Assembly (NCBI RefSeq): GCF_003711515.1
Contig: NW_021167080.1
Coordinates: 5,722,346 to 5,786,345 of the forward strand
Reading direction: 5' to 3'
DNA length: 64,000 nt
From: Sodiomyces alkalinus F11
Taxonomy: Eukaryota > Ascomycota > Sordariomycetes > Glomerellales > Plectosphaerellaceae
Position numbers and translations under genes: made by a program. Below, piece after piece: positions 34,741-46,370 of this stretch. How positions within the stretch are numbered: position 1 is the first letter of the stretch; the number at the start of each line of letters is the position of its first letter. The notes beneath the pieces are model-generated. The model saw only the letters and a list, made by a program, of their open reading frames with translations. It was not told the DNA's origin and searched no databases.

Positions 34741-36215
34741 TAAAACGATAATAGTGCCATAAAGCCCGTCTAGGGTTCCTAGCTACCGAGGCTTCCCTGC
34801 CACCCTAATAGGGTTAAAGGTGCCGATTTCGGTAACTAGGTTCTTTAAACCTAGGCCCTATCGAAGGCTGCGGTTTAGGGCTTTTAGCGGTGTATCGGAA
34901 GGGTCGGCAGGGTCGGATAATAGCGTTTCCCCCTCTCCGAAGGCCCTAGTAGACACCTGTTTAATAATAAGCTTAAACTAGTCGCCTGTAGGTTAGGGGG
35001 GCTGAAGAGGCAGGTTTAGCTCCTTAAACCATTAATTCTAAGAGTCTAGGAGCTACTAAATGCTATATTTCGGGCCCGGGGTCAAAACAAGGTTCCCGTT
35101 AGTTAATAGGCTAATAGCCGTAATAGCAGGGATTTTTAGGGCCTTATTTAGCCTGTTCTGGAGCTCAAGAGGATTAAAGTTCTCCCGGGGGATTGTTTCC
35201 CCTGCTATAGGCTATAAGACAACCTTAGGGACCTTTTTAGGGTCCGTGGGGAGGGGGGTCGGGGGGGTTAAAGGTGCTAAGGCCTTTTGGGGGGCCTAGG
35301 GTGCTATAAAGCCTGTTTTTCCCTTTACAGCCTCGCTATAAAGGGGTTTAGGTTATTCTGTAAGCCTACGAACTGCTTAGGCTAGTTCGTCGACCTTCTG
35401 CTCGAGTATAGGGGGCTAGGAGCCTTATAGAGTTCCGTCGATAGCAGATTTAAGCCCTATAGATAGGGCTTTAATCTAAGGGATAGGGTCGAGGTCGTAG
35501 GCCTGTTAGAGTAGCTAAAAAGCCTGCTGGAGAAGTCCCCTAGCCTGGGCCTTACTAGCCGAACTAGTCGACTTCTAGGGCGCAGTAAAGGGGTTACTAG
35601 CAGTTCCAGGGGCCTTTTTAGCCTATTTAGAGTCTATAAGGCCCTGTTTTTTAGCAGGGGGGGGCCTAGAGGGCGTTTCGAAGAGGCCTTCGGCCTTAGA
35701 GTCGGAGGGGGGCTCGGTTCGGGTCCTAGAAAACCTTCTAGGGGTTAGGGTCGAAGGGCTAAGCTGTCTTTTCGAATTAAGGGGCGTAATAAAGTTAGAA
35801 GTCCCTATATTTACAGGGCTTTTAGGGGTTTCCCCTATTTCTACCTCCCCTAAGCCCTCTATAATTATAGGGGGCTTAGGGTTAGTTCCGGGGGCGTTAT
35901 AGTAGGCTAAGGCGTTATTATGGCTAGTACTATAGCTATTATTATGGCTGGGGTCTTTTGTGGGGTGCTGGGGTCGCGAGGCGTTAGTGGCTACGGCTCT
36001 GCGCGGCTGCTTTGTTAGCGGCGCACGGGCTATATCAGATTTTTCCCCCGCACGTGGGGCACCTATAGGTACGTTTCTAGGCGTTTTCGCACTTATTTTA
36101 CGCCCTAAATAGCGCCTGCGCGATACAGGGCTATAGATAGGCGTATAGAGCTTGAAAAGAGCTATCGATTGATATAGCTTTTAAGTGGTTTAGAGCATTT
36201 GCGCGTAAAACGTAG

Positions 36216-36786
36216 GTCCCCCCACGTGTAATTATGATGGGTGCTATGACCTGCAGCCGTCAATTCGGTGTGTGGATGGCACTTTCCTTGTGCAGCTGGT
36301 CAAGTGGGTACCAGACGTCAGTAAGGGGTGGTGCCGCCTCGTAAACGGGGAAGGACAGCCCAACAGGTGGTTTTGCACCCCCACGCGCCTCATTGGTTGA
36401 CTTTGATACGACATCCAACCACCGCCGAAGTTTTTCAACCTGGCCATCCGTCTCTCACGAGATGGGGATTCTGGCCTACGGAGGCATTTTGGTCCATGAG
36501 ATATTAGGCGCCAGACTCGGACAAAAAAAAACAAGGCCAAAGGACGACGGAAACATCAATTGTACACGCTATCAAATCGCCCGTTCGTCGTCAGAAGTAA
36601 ATCCAGACGGCAACTAATACAATACAGTAGAATACCCTGGACCGGAAAGGAGGTATTCTTATATATAGGATTGTGGTATGCATCATGAGCCATGCTGCAT
36701 ACTGGCGAAGCACCAAGACAGTCGAATCATTGACGTCTTCTCTCTTCATCGCCCTATCCGTCTTACGCGTACAGAATCACCACTCT
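36216..36786. other. Right border of the transposon island and 3' flank of IMH1
   Basis: Composition returns to normal at about 36,220. The interval to the IMH1 stop contains no supported gene. Confidence 0.6.
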
Positions 36787-39700
36787 TCACCGTACTGATA
36801 TTTTATGGACAGCTTCGCGCCACTTCTTTTCGTCGTTCCTGTTGCAGATCGGTTAGTCAGGCGCCCAAGGTGCCCTTAACGAGAAGAAGAAGAAGAAGAA
36901 GGGGGAAGAAAGGACTCACTTGTCGAACCGAAGGATTCGTCCTAGCACCGGGACCAACTGCTCCCGTAACTTGTTGTCCTTTTGCTCCAGGAACTGAAGC
37001 AGAATCGCCTTCAGATACATCGTGTCACTACTGGGTGCCGTTGACCCGTTGAGTCCCGATCGCGACGAGTCCATGGAGCTACGCTCCGAGCTCAGGCTCG
37101 CCCCTAGCTTGGCTTGCACCGCTTTGAGGTCCTTGGACACCTTGTCGTATCGTTGCTTCGACTCCTCGAGTAATTTCCGCAGGTCCGTCTTCTGTTTCTC
37201 TGCGTCGCGTACCTGCTCCTCCGAAGCGTCCAGCGCCGCCCGGAGATCCGACGTTGCCGCCCGCATCTCCGCCACCTCGGCTTCCGCCTTCTCCTCGATG
37301 GCCTCGAGCACTTCCCGCCGCCGCCGCCACTCTCGTTCCTGAGTCTCCAGCTCCTCCTTTTCGCGAGCAAGGCTCTTCACCTCGCGCTCGAAGTCGCGAA
37401 GCTTCTGCTTTTGCTCTTCCAGCTCCCGCGTCTTTCGCCGTGCCAGCGTGTTGGATTCCTCTTCGATACGGTCGCGCTCTTCAATGGCCGCTTCCATCCG
37501 CGCCCGCATCTCCCGCACCTTGTCGTCTGCCCGTTGGTCCACCTCGGCGAGGAGACCACGCATCCTCTCTGCCTCGCGGGTCCGTTCCGAAAGATGCTTA
37601 TGAATATCAGCCAACTCCTCCTCGAGCGACTCCGACTGCGACCGGGCCTCCTTCAGCTGCATAGTGAGTTCTGCCGTCTGGTCGCGCATGCTGCCCAAGA
37701 GGCCCTGGGCGTTGGCATATTGCTGCTTCCTCAACTCCGTCTCTTCCTGCAGTGCTCGCTTCTCCGCCCGGAGCTCTTCGACCTTCGTCTCAAGCTCCTT
37801 CACCCTCGGCCTCAGCCTGTTCAGTTCGTCCCGAACCGCCTGGAGCTCCCGCGCCATCTCTTCCTTCGCAAGGCTGATTTCCTTCTTCTCGGCCTCTGAT
37901 CGGCGGAGGTCACGCCCAGAAACCCTCTGGGCGTCCTCGAGGCGCAGGCGGGTGTTTGTTTCGGCGGCAAGCTTCTCTCGAACAGACTTGAGCTCGGTTT
38001 CGCGGTCTGTCGCGAGACGTTGGGCCTTATTCAGCTCGGCCATCAGATCCCTTTCCCTCTTTTCTAGGCTGCGGAGATCGGCGTTCTTCGCCGCCAACTC
38101 CTCCTTCGTCGACTCGAGCGCCGCCGAATCCTGCCGCAATGCCTTCATTTCAGGCTGCGCCTTCTGCAGCACCTCCCGCAGATCTGTCAGGTCCTTATAG
38201 CGCGTCTGGGCAAGCTGCTGTGTCGCCGCTAAATCGGTCTGGAGGCTGGCCGCCTTCGACTTCACTTCCTCGTACTCTTCTTTCAGGTTATCCAATTCAC
38301 TCTGAAGCTTGGTGGCCTGCGCCTCGGCGCCAGTTGCAGCAGTCCCAATATCTTTCTCCAGCTCTTCGATCCTCGCCTTTAGCTCCGCCTTCTCTCCTTC
38401 GAGGGTCTTGATCTTATCCTTGGCTTCGACGTGATCATGTCCAATGTCCGTGATTTCGTAACGTAGGGTCTCAATCTCCTCCGTAAGGTCCTCTTCGGTC
38501 TTGCGCCGTTTCGATAGTCGCTCGATCTGGGCATCCTTCTCCGCGACTGCTTCAGTGAGTTTGGCGATTTCCGCCTCAAGAGCCTCCGATGAGCTTGTCT
38601 GTTGTGAATCTTCGGCCACTGGCTCTCCAGGCTGAGCGCTGGCTGTACTGGCCGTATCGGGGGCAGATGGGCCACCGCCCGCACCGCCCTTCTTCTTTTT
38701 CTTCTGCTTCTTCTTGGATGTTGTAGATGTGGTGGTTGTCGCGGCGGGTTCTGCAGCTGCCGGCTGCGGTGCGCTGGACGTCGATGCGGTAGCAGCAGCT
38801 TCCCGCTCCTTTAGGAGCTCTGCAATCTTGGCCTCGTCTTCAGACTTGAGCTTTTTGAGCTCGCCAATCGATTGAGTGAGAGAGTCGATCCTCTTGTCCG
38901 ATTCAAACTTCGCTCGGATGAGCTTCTCTGCCTGGGCATGTTCCTTGTCAGCTCGCGCAGCGGACCCCGAAGCTTTCGTCTCCCATTCCTTGACCAGGGA
39001 GCTTAGGTTGTCCAGTGCAGACTTTAGGGAGCTCTCGGTCTCTGTGAGTTGTGCCTGGGCCTTCTCCAATCGCTCATTCAGGGCAGTGATCTCGACGTCT
39101 TTCGCATCCAGCTGGGGTTGCAGAGAAGAACCAAGGGCAGCCGTATCGCGAAGCTCGCTGGTCTCGCGGGTAGCCTTTTCAAGGCTTTCGACGAGTTCGG
39201 CGCTCGACTCTCGGGCGACAGCAAGCTCCTGCTTGAGCGACTCCACTTCGGCGTTGAGGTTCTCAATTTGTCCAGCCTTGGCAGCAACGTCGGCCTGCAG
39301 TTGGGGTATTTCGTTGTCGAAAGAGAAAAAATCCTCGCTGGCGTCCGGCTCTGCCGGCCCCTCCCCTCCCTGGGGCTTCTGTTTCGGCGAGAAGATGCCC
39401 AGGACGGACTGAACAGGAGACTTGCTGGACGAAGGGCTTCGAACATGCCCGCTTGCGGTTTCATCGCTGTCTTTTGATGTTTTCTCTTGCTTGTCGTCAA
39501 TGTCGGCCGCTGCGTCCGCGTTCGGCTGGGAAACTTTCAAGGCAGCCACTTCGTCCTTCAAGGCACTGAGATCTTTCTCTGCCTGCTCGTACTTCTTCTT
39601 AAACTCATCCCTCTCCATGGATACGTTCTTGTATTCTTCCATGACGAGTTGTTCCTTCATCTTCAACGAGTTGAGAAATTCAACGAGTGCCTCAGGCTCC

Positions 39701-40422
39701 CGGATCGAGCCAACGCTTGTGTGTTCTTTGAGGGCGCGTTCAAAGGGTTCAATGGATGTTGCCCGGCTGTGAGCAATTCTGTAGGAGCGTAGAATCTCTG
39801 GGTAGGTCGCCTCCAACTTCTCCAACTTGCGAAGTCTGGCACGGATCTCCGGCGGGAGATTGTTACTGTTCGAAGTTGCAGAATTCTCGGTCTTCTTGGT
39901 CTGCAGTTCCGTCGATTTTTCAGAGATGCCCTTCTCCTGGTCGTCCTTCCCACTCTGCTGCGCCGGTTCCAAGTCCCCTGAGGCCTTGGACCCCGAATCG
40001 CCGTCGGCCTTCCCCTCTGCCATGGCTACTGACTTTGGCGTACCCGCGCGACTCGGTTCATCGCTATCGTCTAATACAAACGCCGCCTCGAAGACGGCGG
40101 GATCAGGGTTGGGCGCGGCATCCGTAGCCACATCTTGACTTCCAGGTTGTTGCGCGCGAGTCCTCTTGGTTTGAGATGAGGAAGTAGTTCGCGAGGTCCC
40201 GGCAGAGGAAGATGTGCGCTGGAGTGTCGGGGACTCCGGCTTCTGTCTCGCTTGCTCTTCAGCGATCGTCCGGTCAATCGAAGCCTTGATTCTCTGTTTC
40301 CGCCTCTGTCAGCCAAAAGCACTACCAATCGTGACTGTACGCGAAGTTGGGGGTTGTTGTTGTTGTGCTGCCGTTGTTAAGAAGCAGAGGTGACAGAGGA
40401 CATGGAGACTGACTTGGAACAT
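36787..40422 (-). CDS. imh1: GRIP-domain golgin (Imh1-like)
   Basis: Three exons: 40422-40414 (just MFQ), 40293-36920 and 36838-36787, totalling 1144 residues. The first join yields MFQRIKASIDRTIAEEQARQ, the amphipathic N-terminus shared by fungal golgins; an acceptor 15 nt upstream (40309, giving MFQRRKQRIK) is an alternative. Residues about 150-1070 are an almost continuous coiled coil, broken by a KKKQKKKKKGGAGGG linker. The C-terminus is a GRIP domain: MYLKAILLQFLEQKDNKLREQLVPVLGRILRFDKNDEKKWREAV, with the key Tyr. The last intron (81 nt, donor GTGAGT, branch CTAAC, acceptor CAACAG) splits the domain at FDK|NDE. GRIP golgins are recruited to the trans-Golgi by Arl1 and tether endosome-derived vesicles. 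Length and architecture fit Imh1. Confidence 0.93.
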
Positions 40423-41061
40423 GATGATGTCCGACGAGGGCGGCGCCTCAGGAACCTGAGAGCTTCCCCTGTTTTTCTGGATCAGGGCCCTACCGGTAGC
40501 TGGTCGCCGAAGAAGCAGGCAATATTGGCATCATAAGTCTGGGAATAATTGGTCTTATTGAGTGAAGAAATAGATTGCATGTACGGAGGAAGGCAAGTGT
40601 CAGCCTTCAGACCACCCACCCCCTGTTGTTGCGAACAAGTGTTGGATCGGTACGTACCTTGCACAATCAGACACGTGCGCCAAGACTTCTTCACGTCCTG
40701 GAGCCGTTCGTGATTATATAATCCAGCATCGTCTTACCGTCGGTGACTCGGTGACGCAACGTACACTCGATGCCGTTGCACCTCTTATCCGTGCTTTGTA
40801 AAAGGGTGATTCAACTACACGGGAATAGCGGGGCGTCTGAGGAAATGAGCTTACTGGTCAAGGGGGAAGAACTACCTCATATACGCTATATCTGATGCTT
40901 TGAATGAACATTTGTTTCTAGGTACAGTGGACAGTTTGAAGCCGCCCGGGTTTGCGCAGTGACCGGACCCCCTTAGCGTGGTTGTGTTTTTCTCCAGTGT
41001 ACTACGGCGGTTATGTAGAGATCAAGCAGTTGGCATGACTGTTGCTACGATGACACTTCGC
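40423..41061. other. Intergenic region, IMH1 promoter to LNP1 3' end
   Basis: Two minus-strand genes in tandem are separated here. No gene is supported; CT/GA-rich tracts near 40,380-40,480 are on the IMH1 leader side. Confidence 0.5.
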
Positions 41062-42381
41062 TCAACCCTTCTTGCTCCTCCGTTTCCTCGCGCCCGAGTT
41101 GTTGTGCTTCCCAGTACTCTGGCCCTGACTCTCTCCAAGCTCCATCGCCTCACCAGTATCCTCGTCGTCCTCGACGTCCTCATCCTCAGCCTTGAATTTT
41201 TGTTCTACGGGAACACCATCATCCGGGGCTTCCCGTGCGCCTCGGAGCACCTCCTTGATGAGACGCTTGCCTTCGTCCACCTCCCCGTTTGCCGCGCCGC
41301 ACCCCATGCATTTCCAGGTCCCCATCTCCGCCAGGCTCTTGGTCCCAGGTGGCGCTTGGCCGTTCACAAGCCGACAATTCTGGCAAATGAGCACGATGCG
41401 GTTCCTGGGCGCCGTCTCGTCCTCGCCGAGAAGTAGATCCAGGATGCGATCATACCAGTGCGGACCGTTGTCTCCAAGGCCGCTTTGAGGCGCATAGTGT
41501 TGCGGCGGAGGCGGCTGTGCGTACGCGTTGGGCGCAAACTCGGCTGAGGGCTCAAGACTAGCAACCCAAGATGAACCCGGGGACGGAGGTGCAAAACGAG
41601 GGTCGTGACCCGGTTGCGGCGTTCCAGGACCCGGAGTAGGTCCATCAGGTCGTCTGATGTTGGCGGTCGGCGGAGGGGGCATGGTGGTCCGGCCGGGCAC
41701 GCCTCCTTTTGGCTTACGCCCTTGCCCTGCTTGTTCGGCACCGTCTTCCTGGCCTTCATTGCCAGAGACTGGTTTCTTTTCACCCTTGCCCAGCTTCCCC
41801 TCTGAGCCCCCATACTTCTCCAGCAACTCAAGAGTCGAGTTGTACTTTGTGGCATCTTTCAGCTTCTGGATCGTTTTCGCGCGTTCGTCGTGATGTTGTT
41901 TGAGCTGCGCAGAGAGGCTCTCGATTCGGAAATTGAAATATCCGGTAATGGACGTTCGAATGATGTATATCCTAAAATCCATGATGCATTAGAAAATCAT
42001 ACGTGGAAATAGTATAGTCTCTCGAGAAAAAAAAAAAAAAAGAAAAAAAAAAGGAACTCACACGACAGGGCCTCCTGCTACCCCGGCCCAATCCCACGGT
42101 CCCATATTCTGGTATCCAACCACCAGCAACTGTACGATGGCGAGAACCAGGTACCCCACGGAGAGATACAGCATAGAAAGGACTCGCGCGCGACGGGACG
42201 ACGCCCTAGTCCGCTCAAGCCAGGACTGCAAGTCGGTGATCTTGGCGGAAAGAGCCGAGAGGGTTTTCTCGAACGAGGCGGGGGAGGAGTCGTCTCTCTA
42301 CATCATCATTCAATGTTAGCCCGCCCATACGTGCGCATTCAGGACAAAGGTACTTACCCTCCATGGCCAGAAAGACACCAT
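41062..42381 (-). CDS. lnp1: Lunapark-family ER network protein
   Basis: Three exons (42381-42358, 42297-42062, 41971-41062) give 389 residues; introns of 60 and 90 nt have GTAAGT and GTGAGT donors and TAG acceptors. The protein opens MVSFWPWRRDDSSPASFEKTLSALSAKI, the conserved Lunapark N-terminus with a first coiled coil. Two hydrophobic segments follow (about residues 49-69 and 78-103), then a second coiled coil (RIESLSAQLKQHHDERAKTIQKLKD) and a proline-rich linker. The zinc ribbon uses Cys283, 286, 308 and 311 (CQNCRLVNG / WKCMGCGAANGE). An acidic segment and a basic tail RKRRSKKG end the protein. Lunapark sits at three-way ER tubule junctions, counteracting Sey1/atlastin-driven fusion. 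The second intron carries a long A-run (T-run on the coding strand) upstream of the acceptor. Confidence 0.92.
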
Positions 42382-45300
42382 GGCGACGGGAGAAGTATCG
42401 TCGCTTAGTGTAACATCCCAAGCCCTGGGGAAAAAAGAGTAGCACGGAACGGATGTATGGCGATTGTATGCCAGAAGATTTGAAATTCCGGTCTCTCCTT
42501 GAATGGAGGAAACCGCGAGGTAAGAAAGACGAAAACAAATGGAATTGGCGAAGGTCGAAAAGAGTGGCGACAGCCTGCCAGTTGCTGACTTGATGATCGC
42601 AACTACCTTAGGCAGCCGTTGAACGACCGCCAGCTTAGAGATCCTGTCGGTGTGGCAGCTTTGTATACGCCGTACGCAGAAAGAAAGGCCAGCTGGCAGC
42701 CCACCAATGAGCCATTGCTGCAGCCGGAAGCTATGGTCCCCACTTTGACCCACTTGCGCACGCTGTTCCCCGCATCCTCCGTTCTCGGGATGCTGCGAAC
42801 AGGCTCATGCCGTTTTATCTTTTGAGAGCTTGTCTAGGTAGATAAGGTAGTTTACCTAGGTACCCCGTAGAACTTCCGAGCAGGGCAGCCTGAACGACTT
42901 TGACTTCACGCCAGGTTGATTTACGTAAAATACTGGCACAAGCCGCTTGTTCTCTTCTTTTCCTTCGTTGTCCTCTGGCTTAAGGTCTGTAGTGTACTCT
43001 GCCAGACGCTCTCAAAATACGAATTACGGAGTATAGTGAATACACCATAGCAGAACCAGCTATTGTTACGACAGGCGCGCACATGTTGGGGCCGTGTGTT
43101 CTCCCGGCGAGTCGCTACTCCAAAGCTGTTAGATCTGATCATCGTCTTCCAGAGACATCTTTCATCCCGTCTCACTCGGGGGGTTCGCGTTCCGGCTCTC
43201 CCCTGATATCCATCGATCTCTTAGAACATGTCAAACATCAGCCAAAAATGCAGGGATGAGAGTGAAACTTGTCAGATTGAGTCCCTTCACACTTATCAGC
43301 GCGTCCTACCATCTGGGCGCTGTTCACGCTTTTCGTCCCAAGCCTACCAGGAGTCTTGTTTGTCTAAGACTCATTCTCTACAAGGCCATGCTTGATGGCC
43401 GGACAGTGCGTGTCGGGGTTCTACGGACCTTGGTCGCCGAGAAGATAAGAATCTCAGTTGGCGGTATTCAAAAGGTGAAATGGATGCAACAGGCCAAGTC
43501 ACGTCGCAACTGGGATTATCCCCTTTCTACAGGCAAGACACCTGTCACACTGGTGGAAGCCGATGTCCCGATTCGAACTGGCCTGGAATCAACCGCCCAT
43601 CAGATCGACTTCGGGGTTCTGTCTTAGGACCATCACTCTCGAGTCAGTAGCCCCGACCTCAGTCTCAAGGACAGAGTCGACTTTGGTCCGCTACATGGTC
43701 TTGTGCATAGCAAAAGACTTTGACTTTCCCAAGGCGCAATGACAACGCGGACTCGGCAATCTGGTTAGGCGGTCTAGATGGACTTCAACAGCAAAGGGGA
43801 AAAAAGGCTTGCGAAAGCCCCATGGTTGGGTCACAGGGTATCACCCTCTGAAGATACCATCCGTCATGTTTTCGGCTGTTTCTACGTGGAATTGGTGATT
43901 CGGATCGAATTCTAGGATGAGTCGCAGGCAACCAGGCATGGAGCCCATGTAATGAGCGTGCCTCAAGGGTTCGCGTGGCTTTTTCGTAAGCCGTCATTCG
44001 AACAGGCATTGCGTCAGTCGATCGAGTCGTCGTTGCCAGCGACGAGGTCGGGTAATAGCCGTAGGCAAAGTCCTCGTGGATTCAGGTGCTTTCCAACCAA
44101 GCTTAACATACTGAAGGAGGAGGGTTACCCTTCGAAACGAAGCGGCCAAATGAGTATACCGTCAGGCATCTTTGGTTGTTTGTAGAGGACGGCTCCTTTC
44201 TCCATATAAATTGGACAGTGAAGTCCCCCCACAAAATAATGCGCGTTGTTGGAAAATAGGATTTCGACGGCGTCCTGTAGGCTTGCTATCGGTCGCCAGG
44301 TGTCCAGTTTCGAAGTCCTTATCTGGGTTTGTTAGGGGTGTTGAGTTCTCGAGACTAGGGGTCTTTTCTCTGTTATGTGGCGCATTCCTGAGGAATCGAC
44401 TCGATTTGGAACGGTCGGATCGTGCTAGTAATGGGACCGTTGCAGGCCAGATTAATAATATTTGGCGACCGTCATGGGAGGCGGAGGCCAGAGCACCACA
44501 CCCCGAGTCTTCCGAGTCGTCCATTGCAAATCGCGAAGAGGACATCTCCTCGGGGGATGAGACCGCTGTTTCTCGTTCTCGGGATCCTGTTACAGTTACT
44601 CATGGCATGCAGATAGCTTCAATCCACATTGTCAGTCTGCTTTAATTAGAGTTTCCAGCGCAAAAAGTTCCAGTGAAAGCGGGGACGGGCTCCGGGCTTC
44701 AAGAACCTGTCAGGTATCTTGCTGGCCGACTTAAAAAATTGCGAGCGCTCAAGGGCGCGGGGAAGAGAATCTTCCGAAAACAATGAGGAAAAAGAAAAGA
44801 ACCCCCGGAGTGAGATGACGGAAAGGCAAGGCAAATGAAGGGTTAAAGGGGATGACTGAGCTAAAGTTGAATGCGAGGAAGTCCAGAAGGGTCGAAATTC
44901 AGCAGTGGGGCGGGAAAGGACGGAGCTCGGCACAAGCGCAGATGACTAACGCTCTAGTAAAAAAGAAAAAAGTGATAGTGCTCGTGGTTCTTTTCGGCTT
45001 GAAATGGAGGCTTGGGACTTCTAGTTTATCGTGCGCTAGTTCTGAGCAACATGTTACCTAAAAGGTATTCAACATGATTCGATTCCGCTCCAGAATGGGC
45101 AGTTACTCAGGTACTTGCCGCGGGCTGGGGCGACGTCAGACCATCTCTCCACACACTCGAATGTGGGTTCTGGCCGTTTTGAGCAGAAAGGTCTCCATGA
45201 CGTCACATCTTTGACCTTGGAGATTAGCGATCGCGATCACAACGGAAACAATTGAACAATGCCGCACGTGCTCACGCTAATTAATTACTATCGGAATTAT

Positions 45301-46370
45301 ACACGGGGAGGAAGTAAAACAGGTTGGAGTGTGATTACAATTTTCGAGGTCCTCAACATTCTCCTCGAAGCGTCTCTGCTTTGGGAGTGGTGATTCGATC
45401 CACCGCCGCTGACCGCCGTATTCCACCGTTTCTTCAGTTGTCAATTCATTGCCTTCTCACACTCACCTTTTACCTTTTTTTTTTTCCGACCCGAGGAGCA
45501 ATTGAATTCAAACGGACCTTTGGAAATGACAGTGATCGGCGACGCCAAAAGCTGTCACTGCTATATCCGCAAGTGCAATGCCCCTTGATCCACGGCACTA
45601 GCCCCGGCTGGGCTTGGCTCGAATCGGGGACTCGGGGTCGCTCCTAACGGCCAAACACAAGCCCGGCATAGCCGCTGCTCGGTGCCGTTCCCCTTCTCCC
45701 CCATCCACATGGTAGACCAGCATTGCCCCCCCCATCAACCCATCTAGCACATCATATCGCCCCTCTATCATCCGTTCCCGAGGCGTCTTTGATCCATCGG
45801 ATGGCCCGGGCTTGCTCGCAGCCATTCCAGCTATGGACCCCGATCTCCCTTGGCCAATCTTGGCTTAATCGTTTTCGCCGTTGCTATTTTCTTTTTCTTT
45901 TTTTCCTTTTGTTCTCGTAGATTCTGACTTCGCCGGGAGCACACCTGGTCGGCTCTAGCCCTCCCCTCCTCGTATGACGGCCCAGGTCCATCGTCAGCTC
46001 ATTCGCTCGTTTCCCCGCCTCCGGAGAGCCGATGGGGAATCCCGGGCTCTTCGGCCGTCTGCCGTCCACGTTACGCTTTACTTGCCTTGTGCTTCTGTAA
46101 GCTCGGGCCTTCTAAACCTCGACGTTTATATCTAACCCCTTCTTCGCATCTTCCCGCCTCTTAACTAATTAATCCGTCTCCCTTATTTTTTGGACATTCA
46201 CGCCACATCAACTGGACCCGTCTCCATCATCTCATCACACTCATCACACTCATCACACTCATCACACTCATCACCACGACCACCACGACCACCACCACGA
46301 CCACCACCGCAACCACAACCACCACCACAACCACAACCACAACCTAGACGTTTTGGCAACTGACGAGAAC
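42382..46370. other. 4-kb divergent intergenic region, LNP1 / bHLH gene
   Basis: No frame here looks like a protein. Content includes a TACCTAGGTACC-type palindrome cluster at about 42,830-42,865 and, near the bHLH gene, pyrimidine-rich sequence and the CAC/CAA repeat. TCGAA-type strings at 43,570 were checked and do not form a tRNA. Confidence 0.5.
46227..46346 (+). repeat. CATCACACT and CCAC(A/G)A repeats in the bHLH leader
   Basis: Four or more copies of CATCACACT are followed by CACGACCAC and CACAACCAC units. It ends 25 bp before the bHLH start codon, so it is probably in the 5' leader or core promoter. The strand is purine-poor in a pattern common in fungal leaders. Confidence 0.85.

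Larger units (their letters stand above)
31990..36215 (-). mobile_element. Tad-like LINE retrotransposon, 3'-truncated and RIP-mutated
   Basis: The minus strand reads, from right to left, ORF1 (about 36,000-34,410) ending in cysteine-rich zinc knuckles, then ORF2 with an APE-type endonuclease (about 34,390-33,700, NVDKQGPAQKAI, ALETSANIVFI, YTITPTSRKT, VLTYIRKDSG), a basic linker, and reverse transcriptase (about 33,000-32,000). RT landmarks are ELQRAIFKAAKGKAPGPNRI, YQKEALGVVLLKPGKKDYSNPKSYR, LLNCLGKVLERV, SALDTA-like RSAIDTALLLLH, LFLDIKGAFDYV, GSPVSLILFLIYI and YIDDF. Homology stops about 30 residues past YIDDF, so the RNase H part and 3' end are missing. The order and motifs fit the Tad1 clade. 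Stops are mostly TAG at former CAG. Confidence 0.85.

Noticed and set aside
43550..43600. TTCGAA-type string resembling a tRNA T-arm on the minus strand
   Set aside because: The T-stem does not pair and no other tRNA arms are present.
44172..44645. 157-codon open frame in the LNP1/bHLH interval
   Set aside because: It has no domain, no leader, and Arg/Ser-rich composition like chance frames nearby.
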